Below are positions 46,871 to 54,687 of a stretch of DNA of 64,000 nt, in pieces (within the stretch, counting starts at the first letter, position 1; each line of letters begins with the position of its first letter). Position numbers and translations under genes: made by a program. The stretch comes from Siderastrea siderea (Eukaryota > Cnidaria > Anthozoa > Scleractinia > Rhizangiidae). The notes under the pieces are model-generated. The model had not been told where the DNA came from. It searched no databases and saw only the letters and a program-made list of their open reading frames with translations. Location: positions 2,990,632-3,054,631 of the forward strand of contig OZ034973.1 in NCBI GenBank assembly GCA_964030785.1. The letters run 5' to 3'.

Positions 46871-49800
46871 AGGGGTAGGTGTTGAAGGTGCGGGGATCGA
46901 TGACTCTTTTGTTGCAGACTAACTGATAGAACTTGCTGCTTGGTCGGGTGTACAGTTGGTAGTTTGTTGGATTCCGTACAATTTGGTGGGAGTTGATCAC
47001 CTGGTTTTGGCGAGGTTTTGGAAGGGGTCTTTCTATTTCATCTTGGACATTCTGACGCATGACGTCGTAATTCAACTGGGTGTGTCCTTCACTGTTGAGT
47101 CGGAAGCCTCTGACCTTGCATTCCACCTTTCCCTTATTAGTAGTATACCCGTAGTTCTTGGGTCCTCCGCTGACAAATTCTTGGATGTATTCATCGTCCT
47201 CTAATTCGGAGGCGAAGTCCCCTAGATAGGAACCCAAGGTAGGTTGGAATTGAGTGGGTGTTTCCTCCAGGTAGATGACGGAGTCGGTGTCAAAGTAGAG
47301 GACTCTCTCCCCTAAGGCTTCCAGGGCGTCATATAATTTAAGGCGGGCGTGGCAGGTGGTGAAGCAGGCCACAAAAATGTTGAGGTTGGGTGAGACGCGG
47401 ATGTCCTCTTTTTGGTTTTGGTAATGTACTTCGACCATGTTGTTATTGATAACGGACACGTGACGTACGTCTAAGGCATCTGTATCCAAGAAACGGTGGA
47501 AGGCATGAGGATCATCAAAGGTTTGGATTTGGGTCTTGTTGAGGCGTTGTCCAAACTTGCCCCACATGGAGTTCAACATCAGCTTAGCTAGGGTACGCAG
47601 GCCTGGGTTCTTTTTGATGTTGTTGTATTCTAACTGGATACCCTCCTTCTCGTTGAAATCCTGAATGTATTTCCTTTTTTCTTCTTCGGACATGTTTTGT
47701 GTAGGCCACCCACTAGCTTCTTGTTTGATTTTAAGCCAGGTGTTGACATAATCGGCGAAGAGGCCCTCACAGGTTTCTTCAAAATGCCAGACTTCATAGA
47801 TGTATTGGACTTGGTACCCCAATTCGACGGCTTTGACTAATTCGGGACTGCACCAGGTACTGGTGAGGGCGCGTTGTTCGTCGGGGTGAGGGCAATGATA
47901 GGATCTGTCCAAAAGAGGTTTGGCCATTTCTTCTTCCACACAACGGGCACAGAGGGGAAAGAGCAGTTTGTCGTCATGACGGTAAGGCAGCACGGGATGG
48001 TACAATTCACGGGGAGGCAGGACTTTGCATTGGATTAGTCCAAAGTACTGGTGTATGTCAGTGTGACCCGGTTGAGAAAGGATGGTGGGATGTCCTTTGG
48101 GGTAGGTGGAGGTTTTGTTCACCCACGGGTACAAGGAGGTGACATCGATGTAGTGAATTTTTTGTCCGGGGGTGATATGATGGTAGAGTTTGATGGCATT
48201 GGTACGACCTCCACAGAAAGCGTCCCGAGGTTGAAGAGGTTGGATAAAGTTGAGTTCCCGGACGAAGGAGTCGATCTCTGGGTTGGTTTGTTGGAGGTGC
48301 TTCCATTCACATCCCCACATTTGAATGACGTTGTACCCTTGTTTGGTAAGCTTTTGGACTTTGTCTTGGGTGGTGTCATAGACGTCCTGCATGGTTCGAT
48401 CATAGTTGCGGGGATGTTTTTCGTAGCGATGGGGATAACAGGTAGGGCATCCGTGGGTGAAACACCCTTGAAATTCGTAGACGGTGTGGGTGTCGGGGCA
48501 ATAACCATCCACATGGATCTGGGTCCCGGGGATTTTATACTCGCCTTCATTTCGGACATGTTGGATGTACTGGTGATGAGGGTCTGGATTGGCACTGGCC
48601 AAGAGATCGGCGGGGGTAAGATCTTGGAGGGCGCGTTGACGTAGTTGGTGATCGCACCAGGTTAACCAGTGAAGGGCTGGGATGGACTGGTTGATGTTGT
48701 TTCTCCACCCCTTATGACCGGCGGGTTCGCTGGCAATACTGTTCGGGATCATCCGGTTCATACGTAAATCTCGATTACAAGCGGAGGCAATGGTGACGTG
48801 ATCGAAGGGATTGAAGCCTGTTAAGTTTTCAAACATGCGTTTGAAAGTGAGACATCCTTGTTTCAAGAGTCGTACATCGGAGCTGCAATAGTCCAACAAC
48901 TCTTTTTGGAAATTAAACACCACGCCCTGGTTGCGTTGTTCTTGATGCCAGGTTTCGAAGGCTTGTCTTCCTTCGAGTGACATGGTCTCAGGCATGTAGT
49001 AATCGCGTGAGGGGAGGATGCCCACGTAGTTTTGATGCTCATCACCGGGTACGTTGAACTTGTGTGGGAAATACCCTTTGCAGAGTTCTGTCAAACCAAA
49101 GGTTTTGGGAAACGCGGAGAGGGGCATCTGGAAGAAACTCATCGAATCAATGAACCGGATGCGGTCATGTTTGATCTCTAAGAGTTTACACCCGTTGCGG
49201 AGTTGTTGGACGATGCGGTTGTTACCATAGTATTCTTGGATGATAAAGTACCCATCGTACCCTTGAAAATTATGAGCGATGACATTGACTTGACGGGTAT
49301 CGTGAAGAGTCAAGGTATCCAACCATTCCAGAAAGTCACGGATACAGGTGGGACCTGGGAAAGGCTTGGGTTCATTGTTGTCTTCGGTTTCGGCCACGAC
49401 GAGATTCGCAATGTGTTTTTCGTGGGGTTGCATGGCTTCGATATCAAAGAAGACGTGTAAGGGAGGTAGGACGTCTTCCTCGTCCTCGGAGACATGGGGT
49501 TCCGCGGCGGCGGCACCTCGTTTGGCGCGAGGACCTTTTTGACGGGTCCTCTTTCTCTTCTTTTCGTCTTGAGGTTTGGGGGCTCTTTGTATGAAACAAC
49601 GGTGTTTGTCGGCGTGGACGTACTGGTGACAAGACGGGCAATCCACGTGGTAACAACGGTGACGTTCAATGCGGGACAAGCCTACATTTTGTTGATAACA
49701 GTCAGGGCATCGGTGTCGTTGAGAGCACACGGAGGACTGGAGGTCTGTGGCGGGTTTGCCAGCATGGGTCTTGCTGGTATGGGCTTCCAAACACGCGGGT

Positions 49801-51038
49801 CCGAAAAAGTCCCGATGACACGACTGGCAACGTTGAGTGGCTTTGAGGTGTCGGGGGTAAGCATGTTGAAAGTCTGGACAATCTTTCTGTCGACAGGCTC
49901 CGCACAACTTGGTCTTGGTGCATCGATGCTTTTCCGCATGGTCATAGGGTTTCCAACAATCCGCACAGACATAACTGGACCCGAAAAACCCCGGCAATTT
50001 GGTGATGACATCATAATGGTCTTTGTTGTGCAACAGGATCAGTTGTTTGTCAGAAAGGGGCCCAAACGTCGAGATGTGGAACGATCGCTGCGCATCCACC
50101 AGGATGATTTGGTAACCGGTGAGGGACGGAGCTTGACTGAATTGGGTCAAGGCATCATAGCTGCAAGGACCCCACGGTACCTTCGCTTCATCCTGGAGGT
50201 CCCAAGCGAGACGTCTCTGCAGCGGACCCTTCCCCTGGCGAATGCTGCTCCATTTCGGGTGCTGGTCCACGCGAGCTTTGGCGACCACGAGGGCTCTGGC
50301 GCAACAGAGTTGATCGTCGTTGGTAATCCGGATGATGGATTTGGAATTTTTTCTCAACAGGTTCATGGTGGGATGACCTGGTTTCCCACGACGGGGTCTG
50401 CCGGTGCCTTGAGGAGCATGATGGACTTGAGTGATGGAGACTTGAAAGGAGTCATCCATTTCAAATTGTTCGTTGCTGTTGAGGGCTTGGGCTAAACGTT
50501 GGAACAGAGCTTCCACACGCTCTGTGTCTCGACGCCATTCACCCGCACGTAATCCCCACCCCTGAAAATTATTGTGCAGGCGATCGGATGCTATTGTAAA
50601 GTAGAGTCGATCTTGATCGTGGAGGTCGGGGGTGGTGGTTAACACTTGATCGACGGCTCGACGTAATCCATCTTGGAGAGCTTGGGTAATGTTTTGACCT
50701 GGAATCAAGTTCCCCCTTTGACGTAACTGGGTCTTGAAATGACGTTCTTGTACCCCCAGGCGATCACTCTTCCGATTCACAAAAGGTTCTAAGTCAAATT
50801 GGAAGGTAACTTGCGCAGAGGGATCCAATCCACCCCCACTTTGTTCCCATTGGTCCAAGGCCTCTTCACAAATGTCGTCGTCACTGTCCGCCATGTTTTC
50901 GGTGCAAATCAAAGGTCCCACACAGGAATTTGTGTCGTCTTCTGAATCACTTATCTCCAAACCAAGCATTGACATGATCTCACGGCGTGTAGCGAGGTCG
51001 CTTGGCCCCGCCACATTGTCGTCTTCGTGAGAGGACAT
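46857..51038 (-). CDS. polB: Protein-primed family B DNA polymerase
   Basis: This 1393-residue replicative polymerase copies the element from a terminal protein. The exonuclease motifs are FDIE (D532, E534), HNFQGYD (D595) and YCSSDV (Y717, D721). The polymerase motifs are DVTSLYP (D965), KLMLNSMWGKFG (1152-1163) and YFDTDS (D1250, D1252), with KNY at 1294. Residues 357-481 form a Cys/His-rich region with many CxxC pairs, followed by a basic stretch. Between exonuclease and palm, residues 853-912 read YEFQGCFTHGC...MWGCEW, a nuclease-like insert common in Polinton polymerases. The N-terminal 350 residues have no motif I know and may include the terminal protein. A TATA box lies 35 bases before the ATG. 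All catalytic residues are intact. Confidence 0.97.
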   Translation of the reverse strand: MSSHEDDNVAGPSDLATRREIMSMLGLEISDSEDDTNSCVGPLICTENMADSDDDICEEALDQWEQSGGGLDPSAQVTFQFDLEPFVNRKSDRLGVQERHFKTQLRQRGNLIPGQNITQALQDGLRRAVDQVLTTTPDLHDQDRLYFTIASDRLHNNFQGWGLRAGEWRRDTERVEALFQRLAQALNSNEQFEMDDSFQVSITQVHHAPQGTGRPRRGKPGHPTMNLLRKNSKSIIRITNDDQLCCARALVVAKARVDQHPKWSSIRQGKGPLQRRLAWDLQDEAKVPWGPCSYDALTQFSQAPSLTGYQIILVDAQRSFHISTFGPLSDKQLILLHNKDHYDVITKLPGFFGSSYVCADCWKPYDHAEKHRCTKTKLCGACRQKDCPDFQHAYPRHLKATQRCQSCHRDFFGPACLEAHTSKTHAGKPATDLQSSVCSQRHRCPDCYQQNVGLSRIERHRCYHVDCPSCHQYVHADKHRCFIQRAPKPQDEKKRKRTRQKGPRAKRGAAAAEPHVSEDEEDVLPPLHVFFDIEAMQPHEKHIANLVVAETEDNNEPKPFPGPTCIRDFLEWLDTLTLHDTRQVNVIAHNFQGYDGYFIIQEYYGNNRIVQQLRNGCKLLEIKHDRIRFIDSMSFFQMPLSAFPKTFGLTELCKGYFPHKFNVPGDEHQNYVGILPSRDYYMPETMSLEGRQAFETWHQEQRNQGVVFNFQKELLDYCSSDVRLLKQGCLTFKRMFENLTGFNPFDHVTIASACNRDLRMNRMIPNSIASEPAGHKGWRNNINQSIPALHWLTWCDHQLRQRALQDLTPADLLASANPDPHHQYIQHVRNEGEYKIPGTQIHVDGYCPDTHTVYEFQGCFTHGCPTCYPHRYEKHPRNYDRTMQDVYDTTQDKVQKLTKQGYNVIQMWGCEWKHLQQTNPEIDSFVRELNFIQPLQPRDAFCGGRTNAIKLYHHITPGQKIHYIDVTSLYPWVNKTSTYPKGHPTILSQPGHTDIHQYFGLIQCKVLPPRELYHPVLPYRHDDKLLFPLCARCVEEEMAKPLLDRSYHCPHPDEQRALTSTWCSPELVKAVELGYQVQYIYEVWHFEETCEGLFADYVNTWLKIKQEASGWPTQNMSEEEKRKYIQDFNEKEGIQLEYNNIKKNPGLRTLAKLMLNSMWGKFGQRLNKTQIQTFDDPHAFHRFLDTDALDVRHVSVINNNMVEVHYQNQKEDIRVSPNLNIFVACFTTCHARLKLYDALEALGERVLYFDTDSVIYLEETPTQFQPTLGSYLGDFASELEDDEYIQEFVSGGPKNYGYTTNKGKVECKVRGFRLNSEGHTQLNYDVMRQNVQDEIERPLPKPRQNQVINSHQIVRNPTNYQLYTRPSSKFYQLVCNKRVIDPRTFNTYPYGYQ

Positions 51039-51070
51039 GATCAGATGAACTCACTGGAGATCGGGGCTCT

Positions 51071-51080
51071 GTTTTTATAG
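51071..51080 (-). promoter_or_regulatory. TATA box of polB
   Basis: The minus strand reads CTATAAAAAC, with TATAAAA at 51073-51079. The polB ATG is 35 bases downstream, so transcripts starting about 30 bases after the TATA box would have a leader of only about 10 bases. Confidence 0.65.
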
Positions 51081-51240
51081 AGAACAAAAAATGTCACGTG
51101 GGAGGGGAAGGAGCCAATCACTAAACAGGGTGCCCCCTAGAGAGGGGGTGCCCTAGGGAGGGGAGGGACGGGGTGGGGGGACCCCCCTCCCCCCCTCTCT
51201 AGTTAGGGTCCATGGTGCATCACGGGAATGAATGAGAGAC

Positions 51241-51248
51241 TATAAAAC
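51241..51248 (+). promoter_or_regulatory. TATA box of the divergent gene
   Basis: ACTATAAAACAG on the plus strand precedes the ATG at 51279 by about 38 bases. The region 51,039-51,278 thus carries two back-to-back TATA promoters. Between them are a CACGTG word and a GC-rich GGGGAGGG tract. Confidence 0.65.
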
Positions 51249-51278
51249 AGATCGACCCTCGAGGTGAGTCATCTCAAA

Positions 51279-51686
51279 ATGGACTCTGACCATGAGAAGC
51301 TGTTAGAAGAGTTCGAGACATTCGAAGTCCAAGAAATTTTAAATGAGGTTAAGAAGTGGACAGTCGACGACCAAGACATCAGGGAGTATGGGGAAGAGTT
51401 ATTGGAAGAACGGAGGAAAAGGAGGCAGCTCGCCCAAGCAGCTCAGGCAGCACGGCACACCTACGTGCAACAGCACTGGAACCCGGGCTGCTACCCACAA
51501 TTCACCACCGAGTGGTACATCCGGGGCCTCGACTTCTGCTGCCCCTATTGGCGCCATGAGTTTAAGCGGCCCCAGACACCCCCGCCAGCCCCACCGCCGC
51601 CCTCGCCCGAGCTCTGTCGTAAGCTGCTACCCATGCGGTCGCCAAGGCCTGACGAGCTCCCGACAAAACGACAGCGACAGCGATGA
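51279..51686 (+). CDS. Divergent gene, 5' frame (135 aa)
   Basis: This is the only Polinton gene on the plus strand here, divergent from polB. ATG 51279 is chosen because it follows a TATA box by 38 bases. The earlier open codons (from 51264) lack an ATG. The protein starts with acidic and amphipathic helices (HEKLLEEFETFEVQEILNEV, ELLEERRKRRQL), then a Trp/Cys/Pro segment and a proline run. It ends in TKRQRQR at a TGA. A second long frame (+1) overlaps and continues past this stop. The two may be one protein joined by splicing or a +1 frameshift, or they may be two proteins. The function is not recognised. Confidence 0.6.
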   Translation: MDSDHEKLLEEFETFEVQEILNEVKKWTVDDQDIREYGEELLEERRKRRQLAQAAQAARHTYVQQHWNPGCYPQFTTEWYIRGLDFCCPYWRHEFKRPQTPPPAPPPPSPELCRKLLPMRSPRPDELPTKRQRQR

Positions 51687-52563
51687 GGACAACGACGAAG
51701 ATAGCGACGACGACGAATACGACATCAACAATAAAGTCAAAGCGATCCTGGCGAAAGAAGCACGACGACTGGCACTAAAACGAGCCTACAGAGCCAGGTA
51801 CCGGGCCAGAGATCCGGAGCGATTCGCCGAGCTGAAACGACGGTCTCAAGCCAGGTACCGGGCCAAACATCGTGATAAAATTGCTGAGCAGAACCGACGA
51901 TATCGGGCCAAAAACCGCGAGCGATTAATCGAGATTAGTCGACAATATCGGATCAAAAACCGCGAGCGAATAGCCGAGCAGAGGCGGGCCTACATTAAAG
52001 AGTACTATAAGGACCATGCAGAACAACTCCGGGCGCATAAAAGGGACTTTTACCGATCGGAAGCAGGTCAACGGTGGCAGAAACAATACTTAGCGAGAAA
52101 GCGTGAGAGCGCGGCCCTCTTACGTCGACAAAGAGGTCCCATGGTCCAAAAGACAACGGAGGAGAAACGCCAAGCCTTAGGGCCCCTCAAATTAACCGTG
52201 ACGCTAGAAGGTTTTATGAAGGACTTTCATGATTCCCTCTCGCCCAGCCCGGAGGATTCTGTGGACCAACCTAGTACCCTCATGGACATGGATTCAGGGG
52301 TCTTTCATCCTCTGGATTATTCCGTAGGCGACGAATCGTCCCTTTCTTCTTGTGACATGTGGGACGATGGGAAAGGATTTTTAGACAATTTAGTCGATGA
52401 CTTGCCGTCATCATCATCGGACGACTCCTTGTTGAACAATTTACTGGAGGAGCTCGAGGACTTGTCGTCGTCGTCGTCGTCGTCGGACGACTGTTTATTT
52501 CACTTTTTAATTGACAGGATGGAGGAGAATTCTTCGTTTGATTTGGATGACTTTGTCACTTAA
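51685..52563 (+). CDS. Divergent gene, 3' frame with YRAKNRE repeats and acidic tail
   Basis: The frame is open from 51343 but becomes clearly coding after the TGA of the first frame, so the start given is the junction and not an initiation codon. It begins with an Asp/Glu-rich stretch. Then come about five 13-residue repeats of the form RYRAKNRERIAEQ, a strongly basic helical array likely to bind nucleic acid. The last 120 residues are acidic with hydrophobic patches (SLLNNLLEELEDL, SSFDLDDFV), like a transcription-activation domain. Regulation of the element's own genes is my inference. An ATTAAA near 52,683 may end the transcript. Confidence 0.65.
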   Translation, partial: EDNDEDSDDDEYDINNKVKAILAKEARRLALKRAYRARYRARDPERFAELKRRSQARYRAKHRDKIAEQNRRYRAKNRERLIEISRQYRIKNRERIAEQRRAYIKEYYKDHAEQLRAHKRDFYRSEAGQRWQKQYLARKRESAALLRRQRGPMVQKTTEEKRQALGPLKLTVTLEGFMKDFHDSLSPSPEDSVDQPSTLMDMDSGVFHPLDYSVGDESSLSSCDMWDDGKGFLDNLVDDLPSSSSDDSLLNNLLEELEDLSSSSSSSDDCLFHFLIDRMEENSSFDLDDFVT

Positions 52564-52692
52564 ACCCTCGTTTTTCGTATTTTTGGCAGAACATTGAACT
52601 TGACAACTCATGAACCAAATGAGACAGTGCTTTGACATTTTCATTTGCTTTTATTTTACTCAACATGTAACTGGGAGGTGTTAATTAAATGT

Positions 52693-53049
52693 TTACAATT
52701 TTAAACGTTTCTTGGCTTGCATAATTTTTTTGACCACCCGTTCCGTCTTGTTTTTCTTGCCGGGTAATCGATCAATGGCTTGGATCATCTTGGTATCGGC
52801 TTTCCATTTATCTTGCAAATTCTTGGCACGGCTGTAATCAATGTCGTGTTGCTTAGCAATCTGGTCCAAGCGATTGATCCCGGGATCCCCACGTTTCAGA
52901 CGTTTGGCCAAATGGGTGCCAGGGCCCATGTACTGATAACCAGGCCAATGAAATTCTTTGCCGGTTTTCGCAATCCATTTTTGTACATCCAAGGCTCCTC
53001 CTCGTTGGGGGCGTTTCCGTTTGATACCCCTTTTTCTCTTGGTGGGCAT
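52693..53049 (-). CDS. Phospholipase A2-like virion protein, 118 aa
   Basis: After a basic N-terminus ending in PQRGGAL (residues 14-20), the protein has YMGPGT (40-45), the form of a PLA2 calcium loop, and QIAKQHDIDY (63-72), the catalytic His-Asp helix, with H68 and D69. This is the arrangement of the PLA2 domain in parvovirus capsid proteins, also reported in some Polinton/adintovirus-like elements, where it is thought to breach endosomal membranes. The tail is Lys-rich. It starts three bases after the stop of the 209-residue gene. An AATAAA on the minus strand follows near 52,650. Confidence 0.82.
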   Translation of the reverse strand: MPTKRKRGIKRKRPQRGGALDVQKWIAKTGKEFHWPGYQYMGPGTHLAKRLKRGDPGINRLDQIAKQHDIDYSRAKNLQDKWKADTKMIQAIDRLPGKKNKTERVVKKIMQAKKRLKL

Positions 53050-53052
53050 GTT

Positions 53053-53682
53053 TTAGTCACTGTCGTAATCCAATCGACGTCGTAACTTTTTACCTTGGGC
53101 CCAATCTTCCCAACCGGGTAAAGGTTTCAATCGTTCCACTTCACGAGCGGGTCCTTTGCCTTTGCGACTCTCGGCTAACTTTTTTTCCAAGGTCTTGCGC
53201 TGTTCTCGAATGGCTTCTAAACGCGACCGGGTATCCCCTCGACTGGTGGATGGGCTCCCTTTCTTGACAATCTTACTGGTAGTGGCTGCTCCTTTGCCTT
53301 TCTTGGTTGCAGGGGTAATGGGTGGTTTGGGAGTCGACGGGCTGCCTTTTATCATGCGCTTCAACCATTGTTCCACAGGTCCCGTCACCAAATCCCCGGC
53401 CTCTTCCTCGCCTTCTTCACCTGGCGGACCACCCGGGGCACCAACCCCCACCCCGCCAGGAAATTGACGAATGCGTTTGGTTAACTTGATTAATTCTTGA
53501 CTCAACGGTTTGGTTTGAGCATTGACCAGGGCTGGAGGTAATTGGGGGTTGGCTAATAACACATGTTTTTTGGCGGCGAGCGTTGCGGCTTTGTTCAACA
53601 AGGCATTTTCGGTGAGTTCTCCTTTGTAATATTGAATGAGTTGTTCCAAGTCCTTCTGGGGAATCATGTAGACCTCGTCCAT
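53053..53682 (-). CDS. Uncharacterised Polinton protein, 209 aa
   Basis: The N-terminal 80 residues look helical (KDLEQLIQYYKGELTENALL and so on). A Gly/Glu-rich linker follows (PGGVGVGAPGGPPGEEGEEE), then a Lys/Ser/Pro-rich part and a charged helix (RLEAIREQRKTLEKKLAESR). It ends acidic. Its start overlaps the end of the 76-residue gene upstream by 19 bases, and the PLA2 gene follows at once. I do not recognise the family; a virion or scaffold protein is possible from the position. Confidence 0.7.
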   Translation of the reverse strand: MDEVYMIPQKDLEQLIQYYKGELTENALLNKAATLAAKKHVLLANPQLPPALVNAQTKPLSQELIKLTKRIRQFPGGVGVGAPGGPPGEEGEEEAGDLVTGPVEQWLKRMIKGSPSTPKPPITPATKKGKGAATTSKIVKKGSPSTSRGDTRSRLEAIREQRKTLEKKLAESRKGKGPAREVERLKPLPGWEDWAQGKKLRRRLDYDSD

Positions 53683-53894
53683 GGTCGTTGACTACAGTCG
53701 GGGCAAAGTTCCCCGTCTTCTACCGCACGGCAACTCTTACAAAGACGGGCCCTCAAGATGTGTTGGTACTCTCGATACAACAGGTGATATTTATGCTTCC
53801 AATAATGACACTCGTCTTTCCACTTGTCGGTGGCCCGATTGGCCTCTTGTAACAGAGTCATCCACGTGGCAAGGGTTAACGAACACATTGACAT
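53664..53894 (-). CDS. Small coiled-coil / zinc-ribbon protein, 76 aa
   Basis: The first in-frame ATG is at 53894; the open frame upstream of it has no ATG. The protein has a helical, aromatic-rich middle (DECHYWKHKYHLLYREYQHI) and a C-terminal CKSCRAVEDGELCPDC, a two-CxxC zinc-ribbon pattern. It overlaps both neighbours by about 19 bases. The role is unknown. Confidence 0.65.
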   Translation of the reverse strand: MSMCSLTLATWMTLLQEANRATDKWKDECHYWKHKYHLLYREYQHILRARLCKSCRAVEDGELCPDCSQRPWTRST

Positions 53895-54193
53895 AGCACC
53901 TCGTGAAGTCCTTGAAACAATCCGCTTCCTTTTTGTCGGACTAACCACTGACGACGTTTTTTGACGGAATGTCGACGACGCCCCAAATCACGTAGTACCT
54001 TTTTATAGGGTTGAAGTTTAGCCAGCATGGGTGGGGTGACGGGAATCTTGTTTTTTAAGAAGTTCAAGACCAATTCACTCACAGCATTGATTTGATCGGC
54101 ATTAGCATGTTGTAACAATTCTTGACGTTTGGAACCATTGGCTTCTTGTAACATGGACCGTAAAAACGGTAATTGACGTCGAAGACGTTGCAT
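53876..54193 (-). CDS. Conserved Polinton small basic protein, 105 aa
   Basis: The protein has leucine-rich helices (ELVLNFLKNKIPVTPPMLAK) followed by LQPYKKVLRDLGRRRHSVKK and ends RQKGSGLFQGLHEVL. The order of a helical repeat, KLxxYKKxLRxL, a basic patch and a glycine motif with hydrophobic tail resembles small proteins seen in other invertebrate Polintons. KGSG before LF fits the (M/I/L)xGxG class of adenain cleavage sites. A core or minor virion role is inferred. Confidence 0.68.
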   Translation of the reverse strand: MQRLRRQLPFLRSMLQEANGSKRQELLQHANADQINAVSELVLNFLKNKIPVTPPMLAKLQPYKKVLRDLGRRRHSVKKRRQWLVRQKGSGLFQGLHEVLCQCVR

Positions 54194-54196
54194 CCT

Positions 54197-54364
54197 TTAT
54201 CGGTGACGACGACGATACCGTTGATTGGCTTTTTGAATCGTGCGTTTTATACGTTTATCCGTTTCCAAGGCTACGGCTTTCCCCAATCCTGCCATAGCGG
54301 GGACCAATAGATTTAAAAAACCGCCTCGTTGACGACGACGACGTCGTCTTCTCCTCCTTACCAT
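54197..54364 (-). CDS. 55-aa basic/hydrophobic peptide with QRGG motif
   Basis: The ATG at 54364 lies inside the last codons of the preceding gene (CCATGGTAA). The peptide opens with eight arginines, then QRGGFLNLL (Q11-G14), a hydrophobic helix (LVPAMAGLGKAVAL) and a basic end. It is a clear paralogue of the 62-residue protein at 59670-59858, which shares RRRRQRGG, LVPA and GKAxAL in the same order. The form recalls adenoviral core peptides that are cut by the viral protease. It is real by paralogy although short. Confidence 0.75.
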   Translation of the reverse strand: MVRRRRRRRRRQRGGFLNLLVPAMAGLGKAVALETDKRIKRTIQKANQRYRRRHR

Positions 54365-54687
54365 GGGCGGTTCGTCAACAGACGTTGAAGGGCTTTGTCT
54401 TGTTTGATGGCATCCCGCGTCTCTTTATAGCCTTGACGGGTATTGCGTTTGAAATCTTGCCACCAACCCCCACCTCGTTGTCGGTAATGTTGTACATTAT
54501 CGGTGATGCCTTTCAAGGCTTGGCCGCCTAATTTGCCTAAAGCCAGTCCGAACCCAGGCGCTGGACCTGATAGAAACATACTCATACCATGGGCAATTTT
54601 ATCCACCAAACGGGGTTTGCGACGCATTAAAGCCCCTCCTCTTTGTTTCCTTTTTCTGCGTCGTCGTCGTCGTCGTTGGACGGCCAT
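54358..54687 (-). CDS. Basic protein with two QRGG motifs, 109 aa
   Basis: Residues 4-14 are a QRRRRRRRKRK block followed by QRGGALM (Q15-G18). A second QRGG lies at 70-73 before GWWQDFKRN. Between them is a Gly/Ala-rich hydrophobic segment (SGPAPGFGLALGKLGGQAL). A CATAAAAAG box lies about 33 bases before the ATG. The two motifs could let the element's protease cut out the middle segment. It overlaps the 3' end of the two-helix membrane protein gene by 61 bases. A minor virion or core protein is inferred. Confidence 0.72.
   Translation of the reverse strand: MAVQRRRRRRRKRKQRGGALMRRKPRLVDKIAHGMSMFLSGPAPGFGLALGKLGGQALKGITDNVQHYRQRGGGWWQDFKRNTRQGYKETRDAIKQDKALQRLLTNRPW

Noticed and set aside
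48051..48644. 197-codon plus-strand frame
   Set aside because: It is antisense to the palm region of polB and has no recognisable domain.
49494..50495. 333-codon plus-strand frame
   Set aside because: It is the antisense shadow of polB, whose motifs and codons are on the other strand.
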